Under the pieces are notes generated by a model. The model was not told where the DNA came from. It saw nothing but the letters and a program-made list of their open reading frames with translations, and did no database searches. A stretch of DNA of 64,000 nt from Cephalotus follicularis. Its lineage: Eukaryota > Streptophyta > Magnoliopsida > Oxalidales > Cephalotaceae. The DNA is taken from positions 18,155 to 82,154 of the forward strand of contig BDDD01002137.1 of assembly GCA_001972305.1 (NCBI GenBank), in the 5' to 3' direction. Below are positions 1 through 11,749 of this stretch, in pieces. Every line of letters begins with the position of its first letter. Position 1 is the first letter of the stretch. A program made the position numbers and the translations under genes.

Positions 1-459
1 CATGACATGCATCTAATGTTGATCCCGAGCTACTTTTATGACTTAGCCGAGTGAGGACAAAGGCTAACCCCCTAATTTACAGATTGATGCAGTGGACCAG
101 TTGGGCTGGCATGGATGAAGAACAAGTTGTTCAGTCTTGGTTTTACTTATCCTCCTATTTTGTAATAAACCGAGTTTTAATTAAGGACTAATGTACTGTA
201 TTATGGTTTGTTTAACGATGGGACTTAATAATGTACTGTGACCACGCTCCGTTTGTGGGCGATTAACAATGACGGATTTGTGTTAAGTAACGTGTAGTAT
301 GGGATGCACGTTACGAGTTTACAGCTTATGAATTTTTAATGCTTCCGCAACTGACTTTTCGTTTATAAGTTTAAATTTTATGGTATTTGCATAAGCTGAA
401 TTTTTGTGTTAATTTCCTTTACCGCTTTAATGTTGCCTTCTCGAAAACGGGGTGTGACA
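1..459 (+). mobile_element. 3' end of an LTR (element X), left part outside the window
   Basis: The stretch ends in GGGGTGTGACA, a Gypsy LTR 3' terminus. Its last 200 bases parallel the end of the LARD LTRs (36240-36467 and 40380-40597): the same blocks GCTCCGTTTGTGGGC, GTAGTATGGGATGCA and AATGCTTCCGCAA occur in the same order. Immediately after it, at 460, the sequence matches the interior of the G1 LTR (compare about 13459 onward). X therefore inserted into the G1 5' LTR. Its left end and TSD partner lie outside the window, so solo LTR versus full element cannot be decided. Confidence 0.75.
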
Positions 460-2360
460 CCTTCTCTCTCAACCCTTCTCCCTCACACTCTTGCTGGGCA
501 ACCTCCCTTCTTCTTCCCATAAGCTCCGGATTTGCTCCTTAATCAGCAAAATTACAATTGCAAGTAAGCTTTGCCGTTTGAGCAAGATAGCAGCGGGTTC
601 TTCAAGTTCTCCAGCATAGAATCGACGGTTAGCTCAACTGTTGAAGCTCCGATTCTAGGTAGGATTTCTTACTTGAGTTGCCTACTGCTAAATTGATTGA
701 TTGATAGATTGAATGAATTGAATTATTAAGTCATTGTATTGTATCGAATGGTGAATAAGGGTTTTAAAATTGAATCTATGATCTAACTGATCTCGGAAGA
801 TTGAAACTGTAAATTGAAGGTTGTAACAAGTTTTACTAACCTTAAAGGACTGATTTTAACCCTTGGTTTTCAAAGAATTGCTTTAAGTTAGAATTCGACC
901 AGAGATCGGCTACTTTTTCTGCTGAACAATGGTTTTTCCCACCACAGGCTTCGACGCCTAGCCCATTGATGTCAACGCCTTGAGCTTATGAACTGTTTTA
1001 CTAAGTTTTTTTTGACGTTAGCGTCAACGCGTATCTTTGGCATTGACGCATACAACCTGGGATTTCTTTTTCCCAGGAAAAACATCAACGTAAATCATAT
1101 CAGCCATCTCAGTGTCGACGTTTTTGGTTTACCCGTCGATGCCTTGACCCAAGGACGTCCATGCCTAAACCTATTGGTTTATAGAAATGTGAAGTGCGTC
1201 GACGCTTACGTCAATGCCTAAACCTACTGGTTTTTAAAAACGCGATGCGCGTCGACACATCCTGCCAAGGACGTTGACTCCCATCATCTTTTTATTGAAA
1301 GTAAATTTTAAGCGTCGACATGTATATCCGTAGCGTCGACGCCTAACGCCCTATTTTGGAAAATTGATGTTTTAAAACTAGTTTTCAACACCTTATTACA
1401 TTGCCGCTTGACCGGAGCCTCACTTGAGGTATTCAAACATTTGAAACACAGTTTTCCATGGTTTTCAATGATTGAATCGATAGAGTAACATATTGAGCCA
1501 TAGGCGATGACCCAGTGACTTCCTTTGACAAGATAGATGTCCTTTCTTATCTCGTTAAATAGATTTTCACCGTCTATTGGCTATTGAGTGATTGATTAAT
1601 TGATTGAGCCATAAGTGTCATGAATCTAAGTTCGGAACGTTGGATGCATATTCCCCTTTCTCCATTAGATATCATAACTCATTGGCATTGTATAGGTTGA
1701 TTGATTGTATTGTATGGATTCTATAGAGCGAACTTATGACTCTCATCAGCATGTTAGGCTGTTGACCTTGTCCACCTACTTCGTTGATGGATTCATTTAT
1801 TGTATTGTATTGACCTGCTTACGATTGATGCTCCAGGAGGGCCTTAGCTCCCTGATGGTCGTAGCTCCCCCATGGTTGTAGCTCATCGATACTGACGATC
1901 AGTACTGTTATTGATTGATGATTGACGCTCCCAGAGGGCCGTAGCTCCCCGACGGTCGTAGCTCCCCCATTGTTGTAGCTCATTGATACTGTACCGACCC
2001 AGCCGCAGGCTAATAGATCTATGAGTCGCAGACCTGATCAGTCTCGAACGAGTAGATAGATCTCCCACCCTTTTCAAGGACTACCTTCCGTGGGATTGAT
2101 CATTGTTATTGACTGACATTGTTTTGACCGAGGTCACATGCTCTATATGATGTGATTGATTGATTGGGTGTTTCATACACCACCACTGAGTGTCTACCAT
2201 TGATTGATTGTTATAGATTCTATCCATATGCTCGGTTATGGGCCAGTGCCATACGGATAGTTAGATCGCCAATTGTATGCATGCATTTGCCATATCATGC
2301 ATTGTTATTGTACACAACGCACTGATATTACATAGACTGTGACGGATATTGCACATTGTA
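460..2360 (+). repeat. G1 5' LTR, first visible segment
   Basis: Collinear with 13459 to about 15317 of the 3' LTR. It contains a pyrimidine-rich start, the GCGTCGACGC array, and a block with repeated GTAGCTCCCC and ATTGATTGATTG words near 1830-2000. It is cut at 2360 (ATTGTA) by solo LTR Y and resumes at 7993. Short ORFs here are not conserved in the partner LTR and were not called. Confidence 0.85.
948..1345. repeat. Array of GCGTCGACGC-type palindromes in the G1 5' LTR
   Basis: About fifteen copies of a 10-bp palindrome with core GTCGAC and its variants (GTCAAC, GTTGAC, GTCGAT), spaced irregularly at 15-45 bp. The partner LTR has the corresponding array at 13926-14300. Many variants differ by C-to-T or G-to-A at CpG, as expected of methylated plant DNA. 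Confidence 0.8.
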
Positions 2361-3263
2361 TGACACGCACGTTCCGTACAACCCCCGCCAAAGGACGGCC
2401 GTGCCAGGTGGAAGCATCCCCCACTCGGATCCCTAACCTCAGCCATCAAACACCAATACTAAAAGCTTAACACTCAAGCCAAGGGAGTAGGCGTGAAAAA
2501 CGCACTGCAAGGGAGAACCAAGCTCTCCAAGCTACCACGCACTCAAGGCATTTAAAACCAGGCAACGCCCGAGCACAGGAAACGACAACGTATAACTAAA
2601 ACTTAAGCCTGGGATTAACACCTTGTAGAGGACAGCCACCCGAGGTCCCTCAAACTCTTAACTTACTATGAGGAGATAGAATCTCACAACGTCCGAGGAC
2701 TCAAAAGATCCACCAAGACTCATGCTACAAAACATCTCAAGGAACCTTGCTGGTTAGAGGTCGAGAGGTTGGGCAAAACTAAGGAAAACCTCAAACTCTA
2801 ACTTAACGTATGTGAGCTACGTCTGGGGACAACACACCCGGGGACATTACCAGACCTTAAGCCTAAGGTCAAACTAACCCATGCTGAAAGGTCAACCTAG
2901 GGCTTGTGTAGTCCATGAACCTCACCAACCTTCCCCCGTCAGCTCAGCAGAGGTGCCGATAGCTCCCTAACGCCCCGAGGAGGATATCCTATTATTCCTC
3001 ATAAGTCCTGGGTTGAGGAGACCTACACCTTTTCCAAAAGTCAGACTACTCCAAAGATCGCTCCTCATCCGCATCCTAAACACTTAACGAAAAACAACAA
3101 AATCCATCAAAGGAAAATCTCATAACATAAAAGCGTATAAAACAGCAAGTGATTCATACACGATCCTCTGGCAAAATACCGAGGACTCTCATCTTCCAAG
3201 ATTCGTATACAAGATAACAAAAGAGGTTATAGATCTTAACATCATAAAAATCTATACAAAAAC

Positions 3264-5941
3264 TGTAACACCCCCGAGCTGTGGGAGCCATTACAGTGCA
3301 TATAACAGAAACTTAACATAACAAAACATACTAGAAAAATTCATCTTTATTAAAAAATGTGGTGGTTTAAAGCATAACTGATAACATGTTGAACAGATCA
3401 TAAACAAAAACTTATTCAAAAACCAAAATTCAAAAACCGAAATTAAAATAATGTTCATTAAACAGGTTCCACTATGTCCACATAAACACAAAAGGTTCAG
3501 CTCCTAGACGATCCTCAGACATAAGGGAGTCAGTCTCATCACACATTGCCCCGTCGCTCATGATAACCTGCCGCATGAAAAAAAAAACGCGGCTGAGCAA
3601 ACCTCAGTACGAATATAGAATGTAAAACAGTAAACGATATTTTAAAGCAGGAAGATTTCAAAAGTACTTTAAACAGAAATCTTAAGCAAGAAAATAGTTT
3701 AAACATACTTTGTAAACGCCCACGACAAAACATATAAACCAAGTTCATAGCTTTGAAAACATAAAGCATACATTTCCAAAACATAGGTTCCATACTGAGC
3801 ACATAACATATCAGAAACACATAGTAGCATGGGATTCGCGACATCCACATTGCCAAATAGAATTGCAGTGTACGGCACTACACATACAATTCCCATATCA
3901 TAACATATCCCAAATCATATAACTAGGATCGATCCATACGCCTCTATCACAAATCCTATCCAAGGACATCACAGAGAGACGCCATAAAATAATCACACCG
4001 TTACGGAAAGTGTCATGCCCCCGTGCCAGGCCCACAGCATGCCTATGGTACGCCCCATAGGTGGGTACAAAAACTCAGTATTTCACCATTTCAAAAACTT
4101 TGATTTCATAAAATCTATTTCACCATTTCAAAAACTTTGATTTCATAAAATCAATTAAAACACATAGAAGGGTTTCCCAAAACATAATCATAAATCGTTC
4201 TCAATGATATAGTTTCACATAACGCATACTTTCATAATCCAAAGGCAACTCTTTTATTTTCACAATAAAGAGACACATCACAGCTGAATTTATAAAGTCA
4301 GAAAATATAATCGTTTCCGTAAAATATCAAACTAACTTTATTTCGAAGCATACCAAATATACTTAGTTCATAAAACCAAAGGAATCATATTCATAAAGCT
4401 GAATTCATTTCAGATGTCTAAAACTGATTTTATTTCGCTGAAATTGAAGAGAGTAGCAAAGAGCAGAATATCCATACCTTTTTGCGATCACAAATTAACT
4501 TACGAATATCCGATAAATCCATTAGCCTCACGTGGCACAATAATCTATACGACACAACAATATTCAAATAAGTGTCAAAATTTCATTTTGGGCATAAAGC
4601 AGAATCATAGTGATGTTTAAAACAGACCCGGATTCATTGGAAGAGCAAACGGATGAAAACATAAAGTTACAGGACAAACCAGCCGACTGTTTCAGGACTC
4701 CAGTCGACTGTCCAAGGGGTGGCAGTCGACTACACAACAGGGCCAGTCGACTACATAAACTGGACTGCAGGCAATCGACTGTGACAGGGTTCCAGTCGAC
4801 TGCTCAACACAAAACAACCGACTGTTCATATGGGCAGTCGACTGTTCTGGGTGACAGAACAACAGTTTTGTGCAGTTTTGTGCAATCCAGCAGCCAAAAC
4901 TTAGATTCCTCAATACCAGCAGATTACCAACATCAAAAACAGCTTTGTATGGCATGTAAAACGATGTTATAACAGTGAATTTGACAGAGACATATTGACA
5001 GCAATTTATTTAAGGTGACAGAAAACTTAACTAAGACATACAAATGCATAGCTCCAATTCTGTCCACTTATCATGATCACAAGCATCAAAACCAGATTAT
5101 ACATCACTCCCTAGGTGTCTACAGATTGCTACAACACAGGATTTAATTGACAGTAAAATAAGAAGGCAGAAATCAAAACAAATCCTTCCCTAACACCCTA
5201 TACATGCCCAAAACAAAATCTTGGTAAAACTAACAGCATAACCATCACAGTAAGGCAACAAACTAACCTGCAATGGTGACACTAACTGAAGAAGAACATA
5301 GCTGTTTGACAGAATCAAAGGAAAGAACATACACTCAAGGTTTTGACAATGCCATTCAAAAATAAACAAAACACTTCCTGAATTTAACCTTGAAGAGACT
5401 AACCTTATTGATGTAGCAAGAATTACATAAAACACAGCCCCAAAGACACAGGCAGGTTCGGCAGCAGCTATACACGGGAAAAGATGGCTGACACATTGGC
5501 AATGTCTTACATAAATAGCAAAGAGGAAGCCAAAACAAAAAGGATAGGAAAAGGAAACCAAATCAGTTTAGATAAGGAAGATGTGCAGATTTTCAGGGAG
5601 AGAAAAAGGAAAGAGGGAGAGGATTACGGGAGAGGATATGGAGAAGGAGAAAGTGACGAGAGATATAAGGAAGGGCGAGGGAAAAGATAAAAAAATTTAG
5701 AGAATTATGGAAATAAAAGAAATAGTAATTTTAATCATTTTATTTTAAAAGGTTTATAAAATCGATTTATAAATATAAAATAACTTAAACTTTACGAAAC
5801 AAAATACTCATACTAACATACCCAAATCCAAGGCTGGTATCAGTCAGCCCAAAAACATAAACCCAAAATAAAGTAGGCAACTACTAAACGAAATAGATAA
5901 AAGCCCGCAAAAGAATGCGTACAGGCAAACAGGGTATTACA
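3264..5941 (-). mobile_element. Solo LTR Z (same family as the G3 LTRs)
   Basis: Read on the minus strand it starts TGTAATACCCTG and ends CTCGGGGGTGTTACA, flanked by a perfect 5-bp duplication AAAAC (3259-3263 and 5942-5946). The plus-strand start TGTAACACCCCCGAGC is shared with the G3 LTRs at 42683 and 61689, and the copies stay collinear until about 5495. Orientation is set by G3, where a primer-binding site follows this end on the minus strand. Length is 2678 bp. It is the only full-length LTR of the family in the window and shows that the G3 3' LTR lacks its first ~450 bases. Confidence 0.9.
4681..4850. repeat. CAGTCGACTG array in solo LTR Z
   Basis: Eight copies of CAGTCGACTG or one-step variants (AGCCGACTG, CAATCGACTG, CAACCGACTG) with about 15-25 bp between them. 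The array is preserved at the matching place in both G3 LTRs (48548-48722 and 63160-63330). Confidence 0.85.
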
Positions 5942-6603
5942 AAAACCCCCAAGAATGCCCCAAAATGCATGAAGGTTACGCATGGCCGAGGAGCCATCCT
6001 AAGGTACTTGCGTCAAATGTCTACCTCTGTCAACATGACTTCTCTTAGTGGATCTCAAGAACTCTACAACCCTGCTTCCACTGCACACAAAACTGAGAGG
6101 GGATTAGTCCAACTGACTAGTGAGTCAGATTTAGGAACTTCCCAAGCAACCCACCACCACTGGGTGCTAAGATCAAGGTAAGTGTGCAAAGCCCCAAATG
6201 GGTCGAGGACACCTCATATCCACTGTTCTACAAAGAAAAGGTAGGGTGAACATGTACAAGAATATCAACAACAAAAGAAAGCCCGAGGAGACGTCAGAGC
6301 TACAAAACTCTATGACTGGCCTCAAGGAAAGATAATATTAACAAGTTATAACAAATATGCCAAGGATCCGAGGATCAACAAAATGACCAGACTCTAAGGA
6401 TCAACAATTATCTATAGTTTTGCTGGTATTGTATCAGTCACAAGCACAATTCGACACACACACATGCACACATCATAGTCACACATTTCCATAGCCGGAA
6501 CCACCTCGGCAACACAAGTAACAGCTCCGCTGAAATCCATCAATGTGGTCATGCGATACTGGACTGTACACATCCCTGATATAGATACCCACTTCCAGAG
6601 CCC

Positions 6604-6786
6604 CATATGAACATCAATGGAAGGGCTACGCGAGCACACCCTCCTCGGCAATCAGACGTTGGCGCACCTCACTACATCAACATTGATCGAAGGGCTACAC
6701 AAGCACTCACTCGTCGACAATCACAAGTTTAGTACTACACCATATGAACATCAATCGAGGAGCTACCTCATCGGCAATCATATAGC
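6604..6786. repeat. Three imperfect ~70-bp tandem units in solo LTR Y
   Basis: Units begin near ATATGAACATCAAT and contain an AAGGGCTAC or GGAGCTAC block followed by CTCGGCAATCA or a close variant. The repeated block recurs near 6619, 6690 and 6758, giving a period of about 67-71 bp. No function is visible. Confidence 0.55.
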
Positions 6787-7992
6787 GCTAATATCGTCCA
6801 AGGGGCCCCCGAATCACAGATCAGCTCCACACTTGACGAGATGCCAGAGAAGAACTTTGACTCAGAGGTAAGTGTATCACCACTTAAACCATCTTGGGCC
6901 GGCAATCTCATGTCTGAGGACTCCATCATGTCCTGAGCAAAGAAAGTAGTGGATCCTCGGCTGCCCTCACACATCATTCCATCATAGACCAACGAAATGA
7001 GCATATCCGGGTATGGAACCCAGGCACAGTCACACCCAACAGTTGATCGTAGACAATGGCACTGCTGAATGGAATTGGGATCGAATGCCCACTCATTTGC
7101 CCACCATAATAAGTCTCATGCATATCCAAGTACCAGTAACCATTATCCCAGGAAAACAACGCATGATATTAAGAGAGCATGAAATACATGGCATTTTAGG
7201 GAAAATAGCAATTAACCCAACATCGAGTCCTTCACTCAGAAAACAGTATTTCAATCATGCTATAAACAACAAGACCGGAGGAAAAGAAATCCTGATCAAG
7301 GACAATATCATGAAGAGGCATATTCAAAGATAGACTCTCTGTATCAATTGATAGAAAAGGAAAACATCCCACTCACTAGTATATGTAGTCTTCTGCTAGC
7401 TCCCTTGCTGTGTGGGCTCCACGCTTGGATCCTCCTCTACAAGATTAACAGACACACAGCTTAGCCAAAACTATCAAACAATGTCCAAGGAGTATGCATG
7501 AACTACACTCATGCATAAGAACCACAACTAAGCTCTTCTTCGGCTTCATAAGCCATTACTCTATCGTCGAAGCTTCACACCACAACCAAGCCGAGGAGAA
7601 CCCTAACCTGCTAAACGCGTAGACTGGTAAGAAGGTTCCAACCTCAGAAGATGAACAAAGCTCTAGGGAAAATGAAGAATAAGAAGAAGAAAACTCAGCA
7701 AAGATCCCACTCTCTCTGTCTCTCTTTCCAACATGAACTGACTGATCTAACAACCCACACTCACATCAGCCAAAAAATCAACTATTAAACTTCCACAACA
7801 AGCTTCTCACACTTCCAATGACACAACAACAAAAATATCTTCACTTACTCTTCACACTCCACTTAACAGATGTCCAACTTACCCAAAGGCCTTAGCCACC
7901 AGGCCCAAAACCAAACCCAACCAAGGAGAAAAACAAAAATTTTCCCCAAGGCCCAAACATCAATTTATCCAAAATTAATACGGGTCGTTACA

Positions 7993-8410
7993 TCGTACAT
8001 GCATACATGATACATGGGGGTTCTGCTTAGCCTTGTGCGTAACCCCATCCTACGGGATGGGGCTGTGTGTGCATTCTTCTGTGGCATGGGTAGGACAGCA
8101 TGCAGCAGAAGATAGAAGAACTGAAGATTCGTCTGACCGCATGACCGTTTTGTTTGGCAAAGCTTGTACTGTATATTGTATCGAAAGGATTGATAAATGT
8201 ATTGTATTGAAAATGACTTGTTTTGTATTGATGAAAGATTGTATGGATGGATGGATTATTGCTTTGGTTTGCAAGAGAACTATTGTACCTTTTGCATTTT
8301 TTAAAGGTTTTAGTTTTTTTGAATTTTTATATTGGTAGTCCTGACAATTGTATTGTATATTGGATTGAGAATAATGTAACGTGTCCGTCTTCTGGGCACG
8401 GGGTGTTACA
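7993..8410 (+). repeat. G1 5' LTR, last segment
   Basis: Continues the LTR interrupted at 2360 and ends in CGGGGTGTTACA at 8410. It matches 15313-15723 of the 3' LTR, including CATGGGGGTTCTGCTTAG and the terminal GTCTTC.GGGCAC block. The first five bases are the downstream TSD copy from Y. Confidence 0.85.
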
Positions 8411-8413
8411 AAA

Positions 8414-8424
8414 TGGTATCAGAG
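8414..8424 (+). other. G1 primer-binding site
   Basis: TGGTATCAGAG follows the LTR end by three bases. It is complementary to the 3' end of plant initiator-Met tRNA, the usual minus-strand primer of plant Gypsy and Copia elements. The stretch 8425-8595 is a noncoding leader. Confidence 0.9.
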
Positions 8425-8595
8425 ACATTGGTGGGCCTGCTAGCGAAGTATATTAATGCGTTGATTGAGATTTACTGAATGGAATTGCATGATATATGTT
8501 CTTGCCTATTCATGCTATTGTTTGTTGGAATAGAGATTGATATTGGAATTGAAAGAGATTGTATCTGATCGTCCCATTGTTGTCTTCTTATAACA

Positions 8596-9843
8596 ATGAA
8601 CAATAGGGGAAGGCATGACCGTCAGGGTTGAAGGAATGCTCCAGCCCCTGATCTTGTCGATATTGAACTGGTTCATGGTAATGTTTTTGAAGAGTATGAT
8701 CCTAATACTCCACCAGCCGGGGCTGACCCTAAGGTTTTGAGACAGTTGTGTGCCACTGTGGCACATATACATACTTTTATGGGACGCCAACATGCTCGAG
8801 TGGAACGCAGACTATGGAGGGAAGACATGTTGAGCCACTTCCTAAAGTTGCAGCCTCTAGCATTTATAGGACTCCCTGATCCTACCATTGCTGAGTATTG
8901 GCTAACCCAATTTGAAATTTTTTTTGAGGCAATGGGTTGTGACGATGAATAGAAATTTGTATTGGCAGTGTATATGCTCCAAGGAGAAGCTGAACACTAG
9001 TGGGCTATGGTAAACACAGACTGGATGAGAAATGGTGCAGTCTGCTCTTGGGATGCCTTCAAGAGAGAATTCTATGCAAGGTACTACCCTTAGGTAGAGA
9101 AAGACAAAAAAGAGATTGAATTTGTCAACTTGATAAAGGGAAATATGACAATTGCTAAGTACAAGGCGAGATTCACGCAGTTAGCTTGATCTGCTCTGTA
9201 CTTAGTAGAAGGCCAAGATCGTAGAGCAAAGAAGTTCCTCAGGGGATTGAAATTGTATTTGAGAAGGCAGTTGACTCCCTTGGGATTGACCTCCATATCG
9301 GATATTTCTTCCCGAGCTATGCAGCTTGAGGATATTGCAGTGGAGGTTAGGCAGATGAGAGGTAGAGCCCAGACCTGACCTACTCCTTCTGCTTGGCAGA
9401 GTGGCAGTGCTAAATTGCAAAAGACTGATAGTAGTCCTCGTCCTGGTTCTCATGGTAGCAGTCAAGATATCGGGAACCAGTCCCGTTCTCAGAGGAGAGG
9501 CAGATCAAGGAACGCACATCGTGGAGACCGATCTTCAGCACCTAGTCAAAGTACACCCTCCTGAATTTTGGGGATCGGTAATCAGAGTGCCTTGGCTCCT
9601 TGTGTGCATTGTCAGAAGACCAACCACACTTCTAAAAATTGTAGGTGGTTTTTGAGCCATTGCTTGGTTTGTGGTGGTTCCGACCACATTGCTAGTGATT
9701 GTCATATGAGTTCCCGTTCTAGAGGAGTGGATCAGACACAGCAGTCACCGCCCCTACAGGGACCTTCTTCTAGTGCACCGTGTTCTTATCATGGGACTTC
9801 GCAGTCCAGAGGGAAGCAGTCTATGAGTTCTGCTTTGACAGTT
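8596..9843 (+). pseudogene. gag: G1 gag (capsid and two zinc knuckles), decayed
   Basis: The reading frame starts at ATG 8596 and stays in one frame through 10431 except for stops, among them codon 12 and the TAG ending at 8952. Recognisable Gag features are YWLTQFEIFFEAM (retrotrans_gag core), FKREFYARYYP and KYKARFTQLA. Two adjacent CCHC knuckles follow near 9598-9706: CVHCQKTNHTSKNC and CLVCGGSDHIASDC, both complete. Gag forms the cytoplasmic virus-like particle and the knuckles bind RNA. The number of stops means no product of normal length. Confidence 0.85.
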
Positions 9844-10436
9844 CAGGCTAGAGTTTTTTCTATGGAACCGAATAATGCAGCAGGGTCTGACGTAGTGATT
9901 GGAGGTACTATTCGACTCTTTCAGCTTCTATCACGGGTTCTTATTGATCCGGGTTCATCTCATTCATTCATTGCATTGTATTTTGTCTCCCATGTTGGTT
10001 TGAGACCTGAGTGCCTTCCTTTCTTGATGGAAGTATCCACACCTCTCGGTGAGTCGGCGACTACCGATTGAGTGTGTAGAGATTATGTTATAGAGATTAA
10101 TGATTGTTGCTTGTTAGCTGATCTAATTGTTCTTCCGATGGATGGCCTAGATGTGATTCTTGGCATGGATTGGTTGTCTTCTAGCTTCTCTTACGTGCAC
10201 TGTTATCGAAAGGTGGTGCTTATCAGTACCCTAGGACGGCTACCTTTTCGATTCCTTGGCACCATAGAGCCATCGTTTGTTCCGATGATTTCAGCTTTGC
10301 ATGCGGACCGATTGTTGCGACAGGGATGCCAGGAGTTTCTGGCACACGTGCTCGACACAGATAGATGGCGGCCGGCACTGGAAGACATTCTAGTTGTTTG
10401 CGAGTTCGGAGATGTTTTCCTTGGGATTTGACTTTG
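9844..10436 (+). pseudogene. G1 aspartic protease region
   Basis: In frame with gag. It carries the protease signature LIDPGSSHSFIA near 9940, with the catalytic Asp codon at 9946-9948, followed by the [20 protein letters not shown] block typical of plant Gypsy proteases. A TGA at 10069-10071 interrupts it. The enzyme would cleave the Gag-Pol polyprotein inside the particle. Confidence 0.8.
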
Positions 10437-11200
10437 TTACCGCCTGACAGAGAGATAGAATTTGTAATTTATATGATACCAGGAACTGCACCGATTTCTT
10501 GGGCACCGTACCAAATGGAACCAGTAGAACTGAAAGAGTTAAAGATCTACTACTGAATCTTCAGGACAAAGGCTTTATAAGGCCTAGTGCTTCACCCTGG
10601 GGAGCAACTATTCTTTTTATCAAGAAGAAAGATGGATCGCTCTGAATGTGTATTGATTATCGGCAACTCAATAAAGTTACAGTGAAGAATAAGTACCCTC
10701 TACCGCATATTGATGAATTGTTTGACCAGCTTAGAGGATCGACAGTGTTTTCTAAGCTCGACTCGAGATCGGGCTACCACAAGCTGAAAGTCAGACAGCA
10801 GGATATTCTGAAGATTGCTTTCAGAACGTGATATGGCCATTATGAGTTTCTAGTTATGCCTTTTTGTGTAACTAATGCTCCCACAGCTTTCACGGTCCTG
10901 AAGAATCGAGTGTTTAGACAGTATCTGGATCAGTTCATTGTGGTTTTCATTAATGATATCTTGGTCTACTATAGGAGAAATGAGGAGCATGCCCAGAACC
11001 TTTACATTGTATTGCAACCATTGAGAGATCTTTGATTGTATGTCAAATTCGACAAGTGAAATTTTGGTTATCGGAGGTTGCTTTTCTTAGGTATATTGTT
11101 TCTGGTGATGGTTTATCAGTGGATTCGTCAAAGGTTGAGGCCGTGAAAGATTGGAAATAACTTACGAATGCTTCTGAAGTTCGCAGCTTTTTGGGTTTGG
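10437..11200 (+). pseudogene. G1 reverse transcriptase, catalytic motif mutated
   Basis: RT blocks appear in order: [49 protein letters not shown] (with the first catalytic Asp) and the FxDD loop. In the loop, AAT replaces the first Asp codon (10952-10954), giving FINDILVY, which would abolish catalysis. Several stops and a frame change relative to gag lie in the segment. The connection block SFLGLVGYYRRFVDGF is just downstream. Confidence 0.85.
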
Positions 11201-11720
11201 TAGGGTACTATCGTCGGTTTGTTGATGGATTTTCCCGAATTGCTGCACCATTAAATAGATTGACACAGAAGAATGTTGTCTTTATATGGGATAGTGATTG
11301 TGAAATGAGTTTTCTAGAGTGAATTCTGGACGGGAATGAAGACTTTGTGGTGTATACCGATGCTCTCGGGAAAGGTCTCGGTTGAGTCCTTATGCAATAT
11401 GGCAAAGTAATAGCATATGCATTGAGAAAGATCAAAACGCATGAAGAAAGCTACCCAGTGCATGATTCGGAGTTGGCGGCCATCGTCTTTGCTCTTGGGA
11501 AATGGCGCCACTACCTTTATGGGACAAAGTTTACAATCTTTATGGATCACAGGAGTTTGAGATATCTCTTTTCAGAGAAGGAATTGAACATGAGATAGAG
11601 AAGGTGGTTTGAACTTCTTAATGATTATGATTGTAATATTGAATATCATCTAGAAAAAGTGAATGTTGTTGAAGATGCATTGAGTCGCAAGCTGTCTTGT
11701 ATGACCCTTTCTCATATTCA
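11201..11720 (+). pseudogene. G1 RNase H
   Basis: The motifs [27 protein letters not shown] and the terminal DALSRK are the plant Gypsy RNase H signature carrying the D, E and D positions. A small deletion is apparent between CEMSF and the YTD motif, near 11320, where about 15 residues usual in this family are absent. Stops occur after GLG and after ELNMR. The domain would remove the RNA strand during reverse transcription. Confidence 0.8.
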
Positions 11721-11749
11721 TGTGCAACCCTTATTGATTGACTAGATTA

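Larger units (their letters stand above)
2361..7992 (-). mobile_element. Solo LTR Y, interrupted by solo LTR Z
   Basis: Read on the minus strand it begins TGTAACGACCCG and ends GTGCGTGTCA, a Gypsy-type TG..CA pair. The flanks are TTGTA (2356-2360) and TCGTA (7993-7997), a 5-bp duplication with one change; the uninterrupted G1 3' LTR has TTGTA at this site. Without Z it is about 2.95 kb. I see no primer-binding site, coding similarity or second LTR inside, so a solo LTR is the simplest reading. CCGAGGA words recur throughout. Confidence 0.75.

Noticed and set aside
4285-4300. TATA-like TTTATAAATT in solo LTR Z as its promoter
   Set aside because: Not preserved at the matching place in the G3 LTRs (near 43690 and 62695), so unsupported.
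5484-5690. 68-codon ORF with Lys/Arg/Glu repeats in solo LTR Z
   Set aside because: Lies over a GA-rich LTR tract and has no counterpart in the G3 LTRs.
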